The notes beneath the pieces are model-generated. The model was not told the origin of the DNA. It ran no database searches and worked only from the letters and a program-made list of their open reading frames with translations. This document shows positions 48,349 through 56,889 of a stretch of 64,000 bases of DNA, one piece after another. Each line of letters starts with the position of its first letter. Positions within the stretch are counted from its first letter, which is position 1. The translations under genes and the position numbers were made by a program. The DNA is from Flavobacterium sp. SH_e (GTDB lineage Bacteria; Bacteroidota; Bacteroidia; Flavobacteriales; Flavobacteriaceae), in contig NZ_JAOVZN010000005.1 in assembly GCF_025717045.1 (NCBI RefSeq), positions 62,001 through 126,000 on the forward strand, in the 5' to 3' direction.

Positions 48349-48936
48349 TTATTGGTCGTCAGAACCACAATATTCATTATAGAAGAAGACCATATCTTTG
48401 ATATTCTTTTTGGTAAATTTCTTATTATCGATTTTTTCTATCACTTTTTTACAATCCCCAAAGTATTTTTTGGCTCTCAAATTAAAACTAAACTTAATAT
48501 CTGTTACATATAATTCAGTTTTACGTTTTACATAAAAAGCTTCAGACATTTCCCAGCTACCGCCAGTATTTGTTGGGAGGTTGTTTGCACCAAAATTTGT
48601 ATTTCCGCCTTTAAAATATATTTTAGCATCACGATAAAGATTAACATTTCCTTCTTCAACAACCTGAAGCAACTTTGGTTTTGAATGCTCAAATTCAACA
48701 TATTCATATTTTTCAGAATATCCGTAAGCAGAAAAAACTAGACCTTTTGCAAAATCATAACTCCATTTATCTGCTTTATCTTCTTGTTTAACTTTAAAAT
48801 AAATGGCATTATCTTTAATTTCAGCAAAGCCTTGAATGGAACTGCTGTCATTAAAAATTATAGATGCTTCTCTATAATCCTGGCTAAATCCTAGATTAAT
48901 AAAAAATACAAATAGAAGCTGTAGAATTAATTTCAT
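48349..48936 (-). CDS. Secreted protein of unknown function
   Basis: The 195-residue product has a signal peptide from the ATG at 48936 (MKLILQLLFVFFINLGFS, then Q). The longer 213-residue frame adds MAKKYFIYIYISRQKKKK, which is unlikely. The mature part is mixed alpha/beta, with IIFNDSSSIQGFAEI and KYFGDCKKVIEKIDN. I do not recognise the family. It is divergent from the Crp-family gene, whose operator lies 47 bases upstream of this start. Confidence 0.62.
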   Translation of the reverse strand: MKLILQLLFVFFINLGFSQDYREASIIFNDSSSIQGFAEIKDNAIYFKVKQEDKADKWSYDFAKGLVFSAYGYSEKYEYVEFEHSKPKLLQVVEEGNVNLYRDAKIYFKGGNTNFGANNLPTNTGGSWEMSEAFYVKRKTELYVTDIKFSFNLRAKKYFGDCKKVIEKIDNKKFTKKNIKDMVFFYNEYCGSDDQ

Positions 48937-48982
48937 TTTTTTCTTTTTCTGTCTGCTAATATAAATATATATAAAGTATTTT

Positions 48983-48998
48983 TTTGCCATATGACAAA
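48983..48998 (+). promoter_or_regulatory. Operator upstream of the Crp-family gene
   Basis: TTTGCCATATGACAAA. Its exact reverse complement is the operator at 49609-49624. It is separated by 21 bases from TAACTTTC (49020-49027), a near-consensus -7 box, and is centred about 42 bases upstream of the inferred start near 49032. That is class II activator geometry. Confidence 0.65.
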
Positions 48999-49031
48999 TT
49001 CTCTATAAAAACTTATGACTAACTTTCGTGC

Positions 49032-49601
49032 ATGAAAGAATTAGTAAATTACATATTGCAATTTGGCAATTTAAATCAACAGCAGATTGATTTGATTTTA
49101 TCTAAAGCTCAAGAAAGGGAAATCAAAAAAGAAGAATATTTTTCTGAAGCTGGAAAAATTGCTGCTGAAGTTGGATTTATCGTTGACGGAATAATGCGCG
49201 TTTGTTACTATAACAACAAAGGAGAGGAAATCACAAAATATTTTATTGACGAAAATAATCTGGTTGTAGATTTAGAAAGTTTTGATAATAATATTTGTTC
49301 ATCTGCCTATGTTCAAGCTGTGACAGACTGCAAAATTATCGTGTTCTCTAAAGCCGATTGGCAGGAATTGCTCGACACAATTGTAGGTTGGGATACAATT
49401 GTGCACAAAATAATTTCCAAAGCATTGATTCAGAAAGTAGCTAGAAGAAGTCCGCTCGTTTCAGAAGACGCTACAACTCGTTATTTATCATTTATGGAAA
49501 TGTTTCCAAAAGTAATCAATCGTGTTCCGCTTTCTTATTTGGCATCTTACCTCGGAATTACACAATCTTCTTTAAGCAGGATTAGAAAAAACATTCGTTA
49601 A
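49032..49601 (+). CDS. Crp/Fnr-family transcriptional regulator
   Basis: The 189-residue protein has an N-terminal cyclic-nucleotide-binding-like jelly roll (about 15-125: EVGFIVDGIMRVCYYNNKGE, then DSKADW-type strand IIVFSKADW) and a C-terminal winged helix (about 130-189: YLSFMEMFPKVINRVPLSYL, then YLGITQSSLSRIRK). Residues expected for cAMP contact are not conserved, so the ligand is unknown. The palindrome upstream and an identical one before the following SDR gene suggest it activates both. Confidence 0.85.
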   Translation: MKELVNYILQFGNLNQQQIDLILSKAQEREIKKEEYFSEAGKIAAEVGFIVDGIMRVCYYNNKGEEITKYFIDENNLVVDLESFDNNICSSAYVQAVTDCKIIVFSKADWQELLDTIVGWDTIVHKIISKALIQKVARRSPLVSEDATTRYLSFMEMFPKVINRVPLSYLASYLGITQSSLSRIRKNIR

Positions 49602-49608
49602 ATCGCTT

Positions 49609-49624
49609 TTTGTCATATGGCAAA
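49609..49624 (+). promoter_or_regulatory. Operator upstream of the SDR gene
   Basis: TTTGTCATATGGCAAA, the exact reverse complement of the operator at 48983. It lies 21 bases before GAACTTTG (49646-49653), a one-mismatch -7 box, and its centre is about 42 bases upstream of the inferred start. Confidence 0.65.
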
Positions 49625-49678
49625 TGTTTTTGTTTTTTATCGACAGAACTTTGCTTCAGATAATTTAAAAAAACGAAA

Positions 49679-50416
49679 ATGAAAACAGTATTAATTACAG
49701 GCGCAAATAGAAGCATTGGTTTAGAAACAGCCAAACAGCTTTCAGAAAAAGGATTATTTGTTTATTTAGGCACTCGCAATCTTGCAAATGGTGAGGAAGT
49801 TGTAAAAGAATTAAAAGCAAAAGGATTTCAAAACATTCAAGCCATTCAAATTGATGTTACAAATGCAGAAAGTGTTTTAGCGGCAAAGGAAATAATTGAG
49901 AAGGAGCAGGGTAAATTGGATATTTTAATTAATAATGCAGGAATTTTGGGAGATGTTCCACAAGATCCTTCTACGACTTCTATAGAAAATATTCAAAAAG
50001 TTTTTGACACGAATTTCTTCGGAGTAATCACTGTTACGCAGACTTTTCTTGATTTATTGAAAAAATCTGATAGCCCAAGAATTAGCAATATTACATCTGG
50101 TCTTGGTTCACTGACGTTACATAGTGATCCCACTTGGAAATATTATGCTATAAAAGCCATTTCGTATGTTTCTTCAAAAACAGCTTTAAATGCTTTTACA
50201 GTTACTTTGGCTCACGAATTAAAAGATTTGCCGTTTAAGGTAAATTCAATCGATCCAGGTTATACCGCAACCGATTTTAATCATCATAGTGGCCCAGGAA
50301 GTGTTGAAAGCGCTGCAAGTTTCATTATAAAACATACTTTATTAGACGAAAATGGACCAACAGGGAAATTCTTTAGTAATGATATTGAAGATGTAAGCGA
50401 GGAAAGCCCGTGGTAA
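49679..50416 (+). CDS. Short-chain dehydrogenase/reductase (SDR)
   Basis: The 245-residue Rossmann enzyme has the cofactor motif TGANRSIG (7-14), NNAG (about 86-89), the Ser region ISNITSGLGSL and YVSSKTALNAF with catalytic Tyr and Lys (about 160-165). SIG in the TGxxxGIG motif is a Gly-to-Ser variant at the first Gly of GIG. Substrate is unknown. It is the only gene between the Crp-family regulator and the next terminator. Confidence 0.87.
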   Translation: MKTVLITGANRSIGLETAKQLSEKGLFVYLGTRNLANGEEVVKELKAKGFQNIQAIQIDVTNAESVLAAKEIIEKEQGKLDILINNAGILGDVPQDPSTTSIENIQKVFDTNFFGVITVTQTFLDLLKKSDSPRISNITSGLGSLTLHSDPTWKYYAIKAISYVSSKTALNAFTVTLAHELKDLPFKVNSIDPGYTATDFNHHSGPGSVESAASFIIKHTLLDENGPTGKFFSNDIEDVSEESPW

Positions 50417-50418
50417 TA

Positions 50419-50450
50419 TAAAAAAGCCTCCAATTTTGGAGGCTTTTTTT
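50419..50450. terminator. Convergent intrinsic terminator
   Basis: AAAAAGCCTCCAA pairs with TTGGAGGCTTTTTT across a 2-base loop, with A and T tracts. It works for the SDR gene (plus) and the lipoprotein gene (minus). Confidence 0.88.
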
Positions 50451-50451
50451 A

Positions 50452-51825
50452 TTAAAAATCTTTACTGAAAGTTTCATAGTAGTACTGCGCATCTGAAATC
50501 TTTATATTGTCAACATTCATCAATAAACTGTATTTTAAATAATCTAAAACAGAGTTTTTTGGAACATCAGTATAAGTTTGGCTATATCTTACAGCTTTCC
50601 AATCTACACTGTTTGTAGTGTCAAAATTATTAATGGTTTTTAAAACTTCTTCAGGAAGTGTAAAAAGCTTAAGTTTTGTTGATCCCGAGCTTTCAGTTCC
50701 ATCAAAGTGAAAATTATAATAAAATGCAATATCTTGAGCGTATTTTTGAAATGATATGTAAGATCTTTTAATTTCTCTTCCTGAGAAAATATCAGCATGC
50801 TTTAATGTAAAATCGTTTCCATCTTTAGTTACTTCTAAACCAGTTAAAGGCTGAACATCTATTTCTGAAGGAATCGCTTTGTTTGAAAAAATAGAATATG
50901 AAGTATAAGTCTTTTTTGCGCTATAAATAAATTTCCAATAACTCATTGGTAAAACAGCATCACTATCTATATAAAATGTTTTATCTCCAACTTCAGACAT
51001 GTCATTAAAAGAGGTAATTATATCTTCTCTACCCGGCGTTGAATTATAAGTGTACATAAAAGTGTTCCAAAATTCACTATTTTTTGCATTAACTTTTAAA
51101 ATATTTGTTTTAGCCTTTGTAAAATCGCTTTTGTTTAAAGTAATTAGATCATCTATCTTTTTATCTTTCAAATCAATATATTTAATATAAGGCGTATTTG
51201 TGCCTTTTTCGAAAATAATAAGCTCAAATCCATTCTCAGGATAGTCGGGATCGTCATTATCTGAACAAGTAAAAGTCTTATAAGTATATCCATTTTCTAT
51301 CTTTTCCCAATTAAAGTCTCCCCAATAAGCATATCCAGGTTGACGAATGTAAGGCACAGACATATATATGAAATCTCCTATTGTGTTATTGCCAGCATAA
51401 TTACCAAAATCTTCAACCTTTACGCTGTATTTACTAATTTTTGATGGATAATATGTTTTTTCAACTAAGCCCATTTCAGAAAAAATCTGACCTACTTCAA
51501 TATTTTTTATATGATGCACATTTATAGTTTTTCCTTCAGAAATATTAAAATATAAAACATCAAATTTATTCTCATTGTATTTTCCTTTTAGTTCCCATTT
51601 AGTTGAATCTGATAAAGATCCATAATTCAGTAATTTACCATCTTTACTATATGCAGCAATATAGACTTTACCATTTCCAGAAAATCGATCGCTTTTATAA
51701 TCTACAGAAAATAAAGTTTTTGAATTTGCTTCAGTTTCTTCTCCAGGCGTTTCATCATTTTGACAACTCACGATTGACAGTAATACTCCTAAAAGAACTA
51801 CAAGATTGCTTTGAAATTTTAACAT
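50452..51825 (-). CDS. Lipoprotein of unknown function
   Basis: The 457-residue precursor has a lipoprotein signal (LLGVLLSIVSC, lipobox Cys about 21) followed by an acidic linker (QNDETPGEETEANSKTLF). The mature part is Tyr-rich and mostly beta, with YSVKVEDFGNYAGNN and DADVLPMSYWKFIYSAKKTY-like stretches. I do not recognise the family. It is the only gene of its unit and probably sits on the outer membrane. A -10-like AT region precedes it without a clear TAnnTTTG box. Confidence 0.6.
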   Translation of the reverse strand: MLKFQSNLVVLLGVLLSIVSCQNDETPGEETEANSKTLFSVDYKSDRFSGNGKVYIAAYSKDGKLLNYGSLSDSTKWELKGKYNENKFDVLYFNISEGKTINVHHIKNIEVGQIFSEMGLVEKTYYPSKISKYSVKVEDFGNYAGNNTIGDFIYMSVPYIRQPGYAYWGDFNWEKIENGYTYKTFTCSDNDDPDYPENGFELIIFEKGTNTPYIKYIDLKDKKIDDLITLNKSDFTKAKTNILKVNAKNSEFWNTFMYTYNSTPGREDIITSFNDMSEVGDKTFYIDSDAVLPMSYWKFIYSAKKTYTSYSIFSNKAIPSEIDVQPLTGLEVTKDGNDFTLKHADIFSGREIKRSYISFQKYAQDIAFYYNFHFDGTESSGSTKLKLFTLPEEVLKTINNFDTTNSVDWKAVRYSQTYTDVPKNSVLDYLKYSLLMNVDNIKISDAQYYYETFSKDF

Positions 51826-51986
51826 ACAAATGGTTTTGAATTAATAGTTTTGGTGTTTTCAAATTTAGAGAAAAAAGTCAGATTTTTAATATATTAGTTA
51901 TTTTATTCTCAAAGTTTTTACAATAGCAATTAATTAAAAGCAAAAAACTGTACATTAGTCCAGTGTTTAATTGCAAAACTTTAATT

Positions 51987-52751
51987 ATGTCCATTACAAC
52001 AGAAGCCGAATTAGCAGGAATGAAAAAAGCGAGTGAAGCTGTTGCTTTTACTCTAAAAGAAATGAGAAAATTTGCCAAGCCCGGAATTTCTACAAAAGAA
52101 TTAGACGATTATGGGGGACAAATCCTCAACGATTTAGGAGCTAAATCTGCGCCTTACTTGACTTACGGATTTCCAGGTTGGACTTGTATAAGTGTGGATA
52201 ACGAATTTTGTCACGGAATTCCATCTGATAAAAGAATTTTGCAAGAGGGAGATTTAATCAACATTGATGTTTCTGCAGAATTAGGCGGTTTTTGGTCAGA
52301 TAACGGCGGTTCTTTTGTTATTGGATCTGATGTAAACGAGCATCAAAAATTAGTTGAAGCTTCAAAAGATATTTTGCACAAAGCTATTTATAACATCAAA
52401 GGTGGTGTTCGTATTTCAGATATTGGATTTCTAATTGAAACTGAAGCTAAAAAACGTGGCTATAAAGTGATAAAGAATTTAACTGGACATGGAGTAGGGA
52501 GAAGTCTTCACGAAGCGCCACACGAAATAGCAAATTATAGAGATCGTTTTAATCAGACAAGATTTAAAAAGAATTCTGTTGTTGCCATTGAAACTTTTAT
52601 TTCTACAACTTCAACTTATGCGGAAACGTTGCAAGACGGCTGGACAATGGTCGGAAATAAAGGCGGATTTATGGCGCAGCACGAACATACGATTGTGGTT
52701 ACAGAAGGAAAACCAATTATTCTGACCGAAATGAATGAAATTTGGAATTAA
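51987..52751 (+). CDS. map: Methionine aminopeptidase, type I
   Basis: From the ATG at 51987 the protein has 254 residues; a GTG at 51963 would add eight unlikely codons. Metal ligands are D94 (INIDV), D105 (WSDNGG), H168 (TGHGVG), E202 (VAIETF) and E233 (AQHEHT). H76 in FCHGI also fits. The usual FTIEP is VAIETFI, so it is a diverged copy; a second MAP gene in the ribosomal operon is expected elsewhere in Flavobacterium. Activity should be intact. It has a terminator and is monocistronic. Confidence 0.9.
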   Translation: MSITTEAELAGMKKASEAVAFTLKEMRKFAKPGISTKELDDYGGQILNDLGAKSAPYLTYGFPGWTCISVDNEFCHGIPSDKRILQEGDLINIDVSAELGGFWSDNGGSFVIGSDVNEHQKLVEASKDILHKAIYNIKGGVRISDIGFLIETEAKKRGYKVIKNLTGHGVGRSLHEAPHEIANYRDRFNQTRFKKNSVVAIETFISTTSTYAETLQDGWTMVGNKGGFMAQHEHTIVVTEGKPIILTEMNEIWN

Positions 52752-52763
52752 GAAAAAATATAA

Positions 52764-52806
52764 TATAAAAGCTCCATTAGAAAAAAATGGAGCTTTTATA
52801 TTTTTA
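52764..52806 (+). terminator. Intrinsic terminator after map
   Basis: TATAAAAGCTCCATT (52764-52778) pairs with AATGGAGCTTTTATA (52786-52800), then TTTTTA. Confidence 0.85.
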
Positions 52807-52869
52807 AACATATCGATTTTCTTGCATTTTTTCAATCAACCCAAACCATCAACCATTAACCATTAACCA

Positions 52870-53271
52870 TTAAGCTGGCTCCCAAAGTTCAATTTTATTG
52901 CCTTCTGTATCCATTATATGAACAAATTTTCCGTAATCATACGTTTCGATATCGTCTAAAACTGTAACTCCATTTGCTTTCAATTGCACCACAAGTCCTT
53001 CAATATTTTGGACACGGTAATTGACCATAAAATCTTTTTTAGATGGAGAAAAATATTCATCACCTTTCTTAAAAGGACACCATTGTGTTGATTCGATTTG
53101 TTCTGGATTTTCAAGATTTCGAGATTCAAAACTTGCAGAACCCCAATCGTTTATTTCCAGTCCTAAATTTTTGGCATACCAATCTTTAGTTTCTTTTGGA
53201 TTGTCAAGAAAAAAGAAAATTCCGCCAATTCCTGTGACTTTTGGCGTAATTTCATTTGAATTATTTTCCAT
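52870..53271 (-). CDS. VOC-superfamily protein
   Basis: The 133-residue protein carries a VOC fold with GIGGIFFFLDNPKETKDWY, FMVNYRVQNIEGLVVQL and the C-terminal KFVHIMDTEGNKIELWEP metal-ligand segment (Glu). It resembles bleomycin-resistance/glyoxalase-like proteins, function unassigned. The 3' end lies in a tandem accattaaccattaacc stretch at about 52843-52871. It is divergent from the DUF2200 gene. Confidence 0.82.
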   Translation of the reverse strand: MENNSNEITPKVTGIGGIFFFLDNPKETKDWYAKNLGLEINDWGSASFESRNLENPEQIESTQWCPFKKGDEYFSPSKKDFMVNYRVQNIEGLVVQLKANGVTVLDDIETYDYGKFVHIMDTEGNKIELWEPA

Positions 53272-53404
53272 ATAATTAGTTATTTAAGATTGTTTAAAGA
53301 ATGTCATTTTTAAATCTAAGGTATTAAAATATTCATTGCATTTCCCTTTTTTTATTCTTTTGATTTATCTTTACATGAACACTTTTTTTGCAAATCATAC
53401 TAAA

Positions 53405-53755
53405 ATGAAAACGGAAAGAATTTACAAAATATTATTTTCTAGCGTATATCCTTTATATATTCAAAAAGTAGAAAAAAAAGGCCGCACGAAAGAAGAATTA
53501 GATGTCGTAATCAAATGGTTAACAGGATATACTGACGAACAACTTAAAGAGCAAATTGAAAAGAAAGTAGATTTCCAGACGTTCTTTGCCGAAGCTCCGG
53601 AACTAAACCCGAATGCTTCTAAAATAACAGGGGTAATTTGTGGTTATCGTGTAGAAGAGATTGAAGATCCATTAATTCAAAAGATGCGATATCTAGACAA
53701 ATTAATTGATGAAATCGCCAAAGGCAAAAAAATGGAAAAGATTTTGAGAGAATAA
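53405..53755 (+). CDS. DUF2200 family protein
   Basis: The 116-residue protein starts at the ATG at 53405, giving [20 protein letters not shown], the conserved DUF2200 N-terminus; the longer frame to 53336 adds an unrelated hydrophobic stretch. Other family blocks are [27 protein letters not shown] and [15 protein letters not shown]. Function is unknown. It ends in a strong terminator. Confidence 0.88.
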   Translation: MKTERIYKILFSSVYPLYIQKVEKKGRTKEELDVVIKWLTGYTDEQLKEQIEKKVDFQTFFAEAPELNPNASKITGVICGYRVEEIEDPLIQKMRYLDKLIDEIAKGKKMEKILRE

Positions 53756-53756
53756 A

Positions 53757-53788
53757 AAAGACCTTCAAATATTTTTGAAGGTCTTTAA
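53757..53788. terminator. Convergent intrinsic terminator
   Basis: AAAGACCTTCAAA (53757-53769) pairs with TTTGAAGGTCTTT (53774-53786); A and T tracts on both sides serve DUF2200 and the DUF4256 operon. Confidence 0.88.
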
Positions 53789-53790
53789 TT

Positions 53791-54348
53791 TTAAACTCTT
53801 AACAAACCGCGAAAACCTCTCGCTGCGTAATAAGAATCGGCGCCGTTATGATATACAAAAACGGTATTATATCTAAAATCTGAGAATATTGCTCCTCCAA
53901 GTTTTCTAATTTCTGGTGGAGTTAAAATCCAGCTAGAAGTTTTCGCATCAAATTTTCCAAGCTTTTGAAGTTCTTTGTATTGCTCTTCATTCAAAATTTC
54001 AATTCCCATTTCCTGAGCCATATTTATAGCGCTGTCAGCAGGTTTGTGCTCTTTTCTTTTTTCAAGCGCTTCATGATCGTAACAAATGCTTCTGCGCCCT
54101 TTCGGACTTTCAGCAGAACAATCCACAAAAAGATATTCATCTGTTTGTTTGTCATAACCAATAACATCTGGTTCGCCTTCCGTTCTTTCCATTTCGTCAA
54201 GAGACCATAATTTGGATGGATTTGCTTTTAGTTTTGCTTCAATTTTTGACCAATCCAGATTCTCATGACGATTTCTATTTTTCTCAAAACGTTTTTCAAG
54301 AATACTTAAAAGTTCATCTTGCTCATTTGCTGTCAGTTGTTTTTTCAT
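53791..54348 (-). CDS. DUF4256 family protein
   Basis: The 185-residue protein has the family blocks LLSILEKRFEKNRNRHENLDW, EGEPDVIGYDKQTDEYLFVDCSAESPKGRRS and the C-terminal VFVYHNGADSYYAARGFRG. No function is known. It is the last gene of the ArsR-AHSA1-DoxX operon, 13 bases after DoxX, which suggests a shared transcript rather than shared biochemistry. Confidence 0.88.
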   Translation of the reverse strand: MKKQLTANEQDELLSILEKRFEKNRNRHENLDWSKIEAKLKANPSKLWSLDEMERTEGEPDVIGYDKQTDEYLFVDCSAESPKGRRSICYDHEALEKRKEHKPADSAINMAQEMGIEILNEEQYKELQKLGKFDAKTSSWILTPPEIRKLGGAIFSDFRYNTVFVYHNGADSYYAARGFRGLLRV

Positions 54349-54361
54349 GTTTTTGCGTTTT

Positions 54362-54739
54362 TTAATTAGAACTGCACTTTCTATTTTCAGGTCTGAAATA
54401 CCAAGAAATTACAGTTAAAACAATTAATAAAATTGGTCCAAAAAGTGCCGAAGCTTCATCTTCTACAGCTAAATGAGAAACTACAGCTCCAGACATTGCA
54501 AAGAAAAAACCAGCATAAGCCCATTCTTTCAACAAACCAAACTTCGGAATTAAAATTGCAATTACTCCCAAAAGTTTCCAAACTCCTAAAAGGCTCAAAA
54601 AGTAAAGCGGATAACCTAAATGTTTTATCATTTCTGCTTCTTCCTTTAATGGTATAAGCTGTACAATTCCTGTAGAAGTCATTCCTAAAGCCAGCCAAAG
54701 CGTAGCAATCCAATAGATAATTTTATTTCTTTTACTCAT
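54362..54739 (-). CDS. DoxX-like membrane protein
   Basis: The 125-residue protein has four membrane helices (about 7-27, 45-65, 70-92, 98-118) and DoxX-family blocks such as WKLLGVIAILIPKFGLLKEW. The N-terminal helix has GMTSTGIVQLIPLKEEAEM. DoxX-like proteins are linked to thiol/redox or quinone functions, without a settled reaction. It follows the AHSA1 gene by 6 bases and precedes DUF4256. Confidence 0.87.
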   Translation of the reverse strand: MSKRNKIIYWIATLWLALGMTSTGIVQLIPLKEEAEMIKHLGYPLYFLSLLGVWKLLGVIAILIPKFGLLKEWAYAGFFFAMSGAVVSHLAVEDEASALFGPILLIVLTVISWYFRPENRKCSSN

Positions 54740-54745
54740 AATTCG

Positions 54746-55213
54746 TTATTTTAGTTTTGTTACAATTTCTTCCAATCTATTATGTGCCATATTTAAGCCT
54801 TGGGCAAACGGCAGTTTTAATTGCGTTGTTCTATGTTCAATTGATTTGTAAATAATTTGCATAGTCAATTTACTAGTATCATCTGTTAACTTTTCGAACT
54901 CTAAGAATTCTAACTGAGGCGCAAAATTGGCGTTATTCATTTCAAAAGTGCGTACTATTTTTTGGTTTGGAATGAAATCATGAAAAACCCCATTTGCTTT
55001 AAAAACTGCATTACCATTAGGATCGCTGGTTTCAAACTCCCATCCGCCATGTTTTTTATTTTCGAGTTTTATGACTTTTGTTCCCATCCATTGTGCTACA
55101 ATTTCAGGTTCAGTGTGAGCCTTAAATAATAATTCTAAAGGCAAATCAAATTCTCTTGTAATAACAAGATCGTGCCTGTCATCTTCTGCGTGAATTTTGG
55201 TTTTCTTTTCCAT
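54746..55213 (-). CDS. SRPBCC/AHSA1-domain protein
   Basis: The 155-residue protein has the Bet v1-like AHSA1 fold: ITREFDLPLELLFKAHTEPEI, then QWMGTKVIKLENKKHGGWEF, FHDFIPNQKIVRTFEM and the C-terminal helix LNMAHNRLEEIVTKL. It binds hydrophobic ligands or, in some members, Hsp90; here it is a stand-alone domain. The gene is 3 bases after arsR and co-transcribed with it, as in many Bacteroidota. Confidence 0.9.
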   Translation of the reverse strand: MEKKTKIHAEDDRHDLVITREFDLPLELLFKAHTEPEIVAQWMGTKVIKLENKKHGGWEFETSDPNGNAVFKANGVFHDFIPNQKIVRTFEMNNANFAPQLEFLEFEKLTDDTSKLTMQIIYKSIEHRTTQLKLPFAQGLNMAHNRLEEIVTKLK

Positions 55214-55216
55214 GGT

Positions 55217-55534
55217 TTATTTTTTATAGTTTTTCATAATTGATTCTAATTTATTAAAACGATCATCCCACATTTTTCTAAAAGGTTCGATAAATTTGTC
55301 AATTTCCTTCATTTTTTCTGGATTTAAATGATAATAAATTTCTCTTCCGTTCTGTGTCTGATGCAATAATTCGCATTCGCTAAGGATTTGGATATGCTTG
55401 GATATCGTTTGTCTTGACGAATTAAAATTCTCGGCAATTGCCCCAGGAGTCATAGACTGAATGGCAACTAAACTCAAAATAGCTCTTCGGGTTGGATCGG
55501 CTATTGCTTGAAAAACATCTCTTCTAATTTCCAT
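55217..55534 (-). CDS. ArsR-family repressor
   Basis: From the ATG at 55534 the protein has 105 residues with a winged HTH ([19 protein letters not shown], then [19 protein letters not shown]). No metal-binding ELCVC motif is present, so it belongs to the redox- or ligand-sensing, non-metal ArsR class that commonly leads an AHSA1 gene. The longer frame to 55678 is spurious and runs into promoter and terminator DNA. Two copies of its presumed operator lie immediately upstream. Confidence 0.92.
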   Translation of the reverse strand: MEIRRDVFQAIADPTRRAILSLVAIQSMTPGAIAENFNSSRQTISKHIQILSECELLHQTQNGREIYYHLNPEKMKEIDKFIEPFRKMWDDRFNKLESIMKNYKK

Positions 55535-55539
55535 TGTGC

Positions 55540-55582
55540 AGTTATTTGACTGCAAATATAATGAAGTCATTTGACTGCGCAA
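55540..55582 (-). promoter_or_regulatory. arsR promoter with two operators bracketing the -7 box
   Basis: On the minus strand: TTG (55582-55580), 19 bases, TATATTTG (55560-55553). Plus-strand copies of AGTyATTTGACTGC lie at 55540-55553 (AGTTATTTGACTGC) and 55565-55578 (AGTCATTTGACTGC), 25 bases apart. The second contains the perfect dyad AGTCA-TT-TGACT. One copy covers the start site, the other the spacer, a classic autorepression layout. Confidence 0.7.
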
Positions 55583-55608
55583 TATTTTTTTCAATTTATT
55601 TTTAAAAG

Positions 55609-55640
55609 AAAACCTCCAAATATTTCTATTTGAAGGTTTT
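55609..55640 (-). terminator. Intrinsic terminator of the Ntn hydrolase gene
   Basis: AAAACCTCCAAATA pairs with TATTTGAAGGTTTT (one mismatch) around a 4-base loop, flanked by A/T-rich tracts. It separates the Ntn hydrolase gene from arsR. Confidence 0.75.
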
Positions 55641-55661
55641 ATAATTCGGTTTTCTTTATTT

Positions 55662-56714
55662 TTAATCCAATCCAGCAAATTGAAAAGGTTTAGTTTCCTT
55701 GAAATAACTCAATGAATTTCCAGAATAATTTTCGTTATTAGCCAAACTTAATTTTTTGACTTTTGCTTTTTCGCTAAAATCAATCTTACTGAATTCCACC
55801 CAAATCACATTCGGATTTAAAACATTGTCAAAATAATAAACTAGATTTTTTTGATCTGCAACTGTTCGCCAACGAGTAGAGGAGATGTTAGGTTCTGTTT
55901 CTGAAGCAATTCCCAGCGGAACAGAGCAATTTCTAATAACGCCAAAGACACTTGCCAGAGCTCGTCTTGTATCATCTGTTTTCGGAATTGCATCTATATA
56001 ATAAGAAGCGCGCACAAAGCGATCTGCAGCTCTATTGGTTCCTGGAAGCATAATAGTTCCAGGAATACTTTCCCAATAGGTATTTATAGCCAGCTGTTCT
56101 TCAAATATTGGAGAATTTGTCATTGTAACATATTTTCGATCGTGGTGAATTACCAGTTTGCCATTAATATATTCAAAAATAGCGTTATCTCCACTAGAAT
56201 CAGAAACCGATAAATGTACCGTTGCAAAAATATTCGTACCAGGAATATGAGAAGAAGTAATAACAAAATCATTTTTTTCTAAAGCAGAAACAGTCTCTGC
56301 AACCGAAGAAAAATTGTCTAAAACATACTGAAGCCACAAAGAAACTGCCAAACCTTTTACTTTTCCATTTTTTTCAAATGCTGGATATTGCGATTCTACA
56401 AGCCATAAAAGATTGCCAACAAGTCCTTTTTCGTTCATTCCGTCAGAAGAAGCTATATCCCAAGAACTTGTAATTACGCTGCCATATTTGGATTTCCATT
56501 TGATAGAACTAGTTCCAACTTCACCAAATCGTTCTATACCACGAGGAAAAATCCACAAGTTAGCAGGAATTTCTCCACGCCAATCCATAGAACGCGCTGT
56601 GATGATTGTTCCATTTAAACCTTCATAAACAACTCTTGTACAAGGAAAAATCGTTTCAGTTATTAATAACGTAAAAGCGAGAAAGACGGGCAAAATTCTG
56701 TTTTTTGGTTTCAT
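55662..56714 (-). CDS. Choloylglycine-hydrolase/penicillin-acylase-like Ntn hydrolase
   Basis: The 350-residue precursor has a signal-like N-terminus ([20 protein letters not shown]) ending just before C25 ([10 protein letters not shown]). Cleavage would expose Cys as the N-terminal nucleophile, with R27 next to it, and MDWRG (about 43-47) and [14 protein letters not shown] as further family blocks. It should hydrolyse linear amide bonds (bile salts, penicillin V, acyl-homoserine lactones and similar). The natural substrate is unknown. It is probably periplasmic. Confidence 0.88.
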   Translation of the reverse strand: MKPKNRILPVFLAFTLLITETIFPCTRVVYEGLNGTIITARSMDWRGEIPANLWIFPRGIERFGEVGTSSIKWKSKYGSVITSSWDIASSDGMNEKGLVGNLLWLVESQYPAFEKNGKVKGLAVSLWLQYVLDNFSSVAETVSALEKNDFVITSSHIPGTNIFATVHLSVSDSSGDNAIFEYINGKLVIHHDRKYVTMTNSPIFEEQLAINTYWESIPGTIMLPGTNRAADRFVRASYYIDAIPKTDDTRRALASVFGVIRNCSVPLGIASETEPNISSTRWRTVADQKNLVYYFDNVLNPNVIWVEFSKIDFSEKAKVKKLSLANNENYSGNSLSYFKETKPFQFAGLD

Positions 56715-56889
56715 AAAATTTTAGATTTTAATTAAACTTGCAATTTGAATTTATAAAAAGCTTTATTTTTATAATAGACTGAATTTCATCAGTTTTTTAC
56801 TGCAATTTACGGAATTTTAATTTTCTGAATATCAAATTAATACTAAAAAGAAAAGCGCCAAGATAATTCTCAGCGCTACTTTTTATCTT

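Noticed and set aside
52843..52871. Tandem accattaaccattaacc stretch as a CRISPR-like or phase-variation repeat
   Set aside because: Only three short units, within the 3' end region of a VOC gene; too few and not in a promoter or reading frame where slippage would matter.
55535..55678. N-terminal extension of ArsR
   Set aside because: It would read through the arsR promoter, both operators and the Ntn hydrolase terminator.
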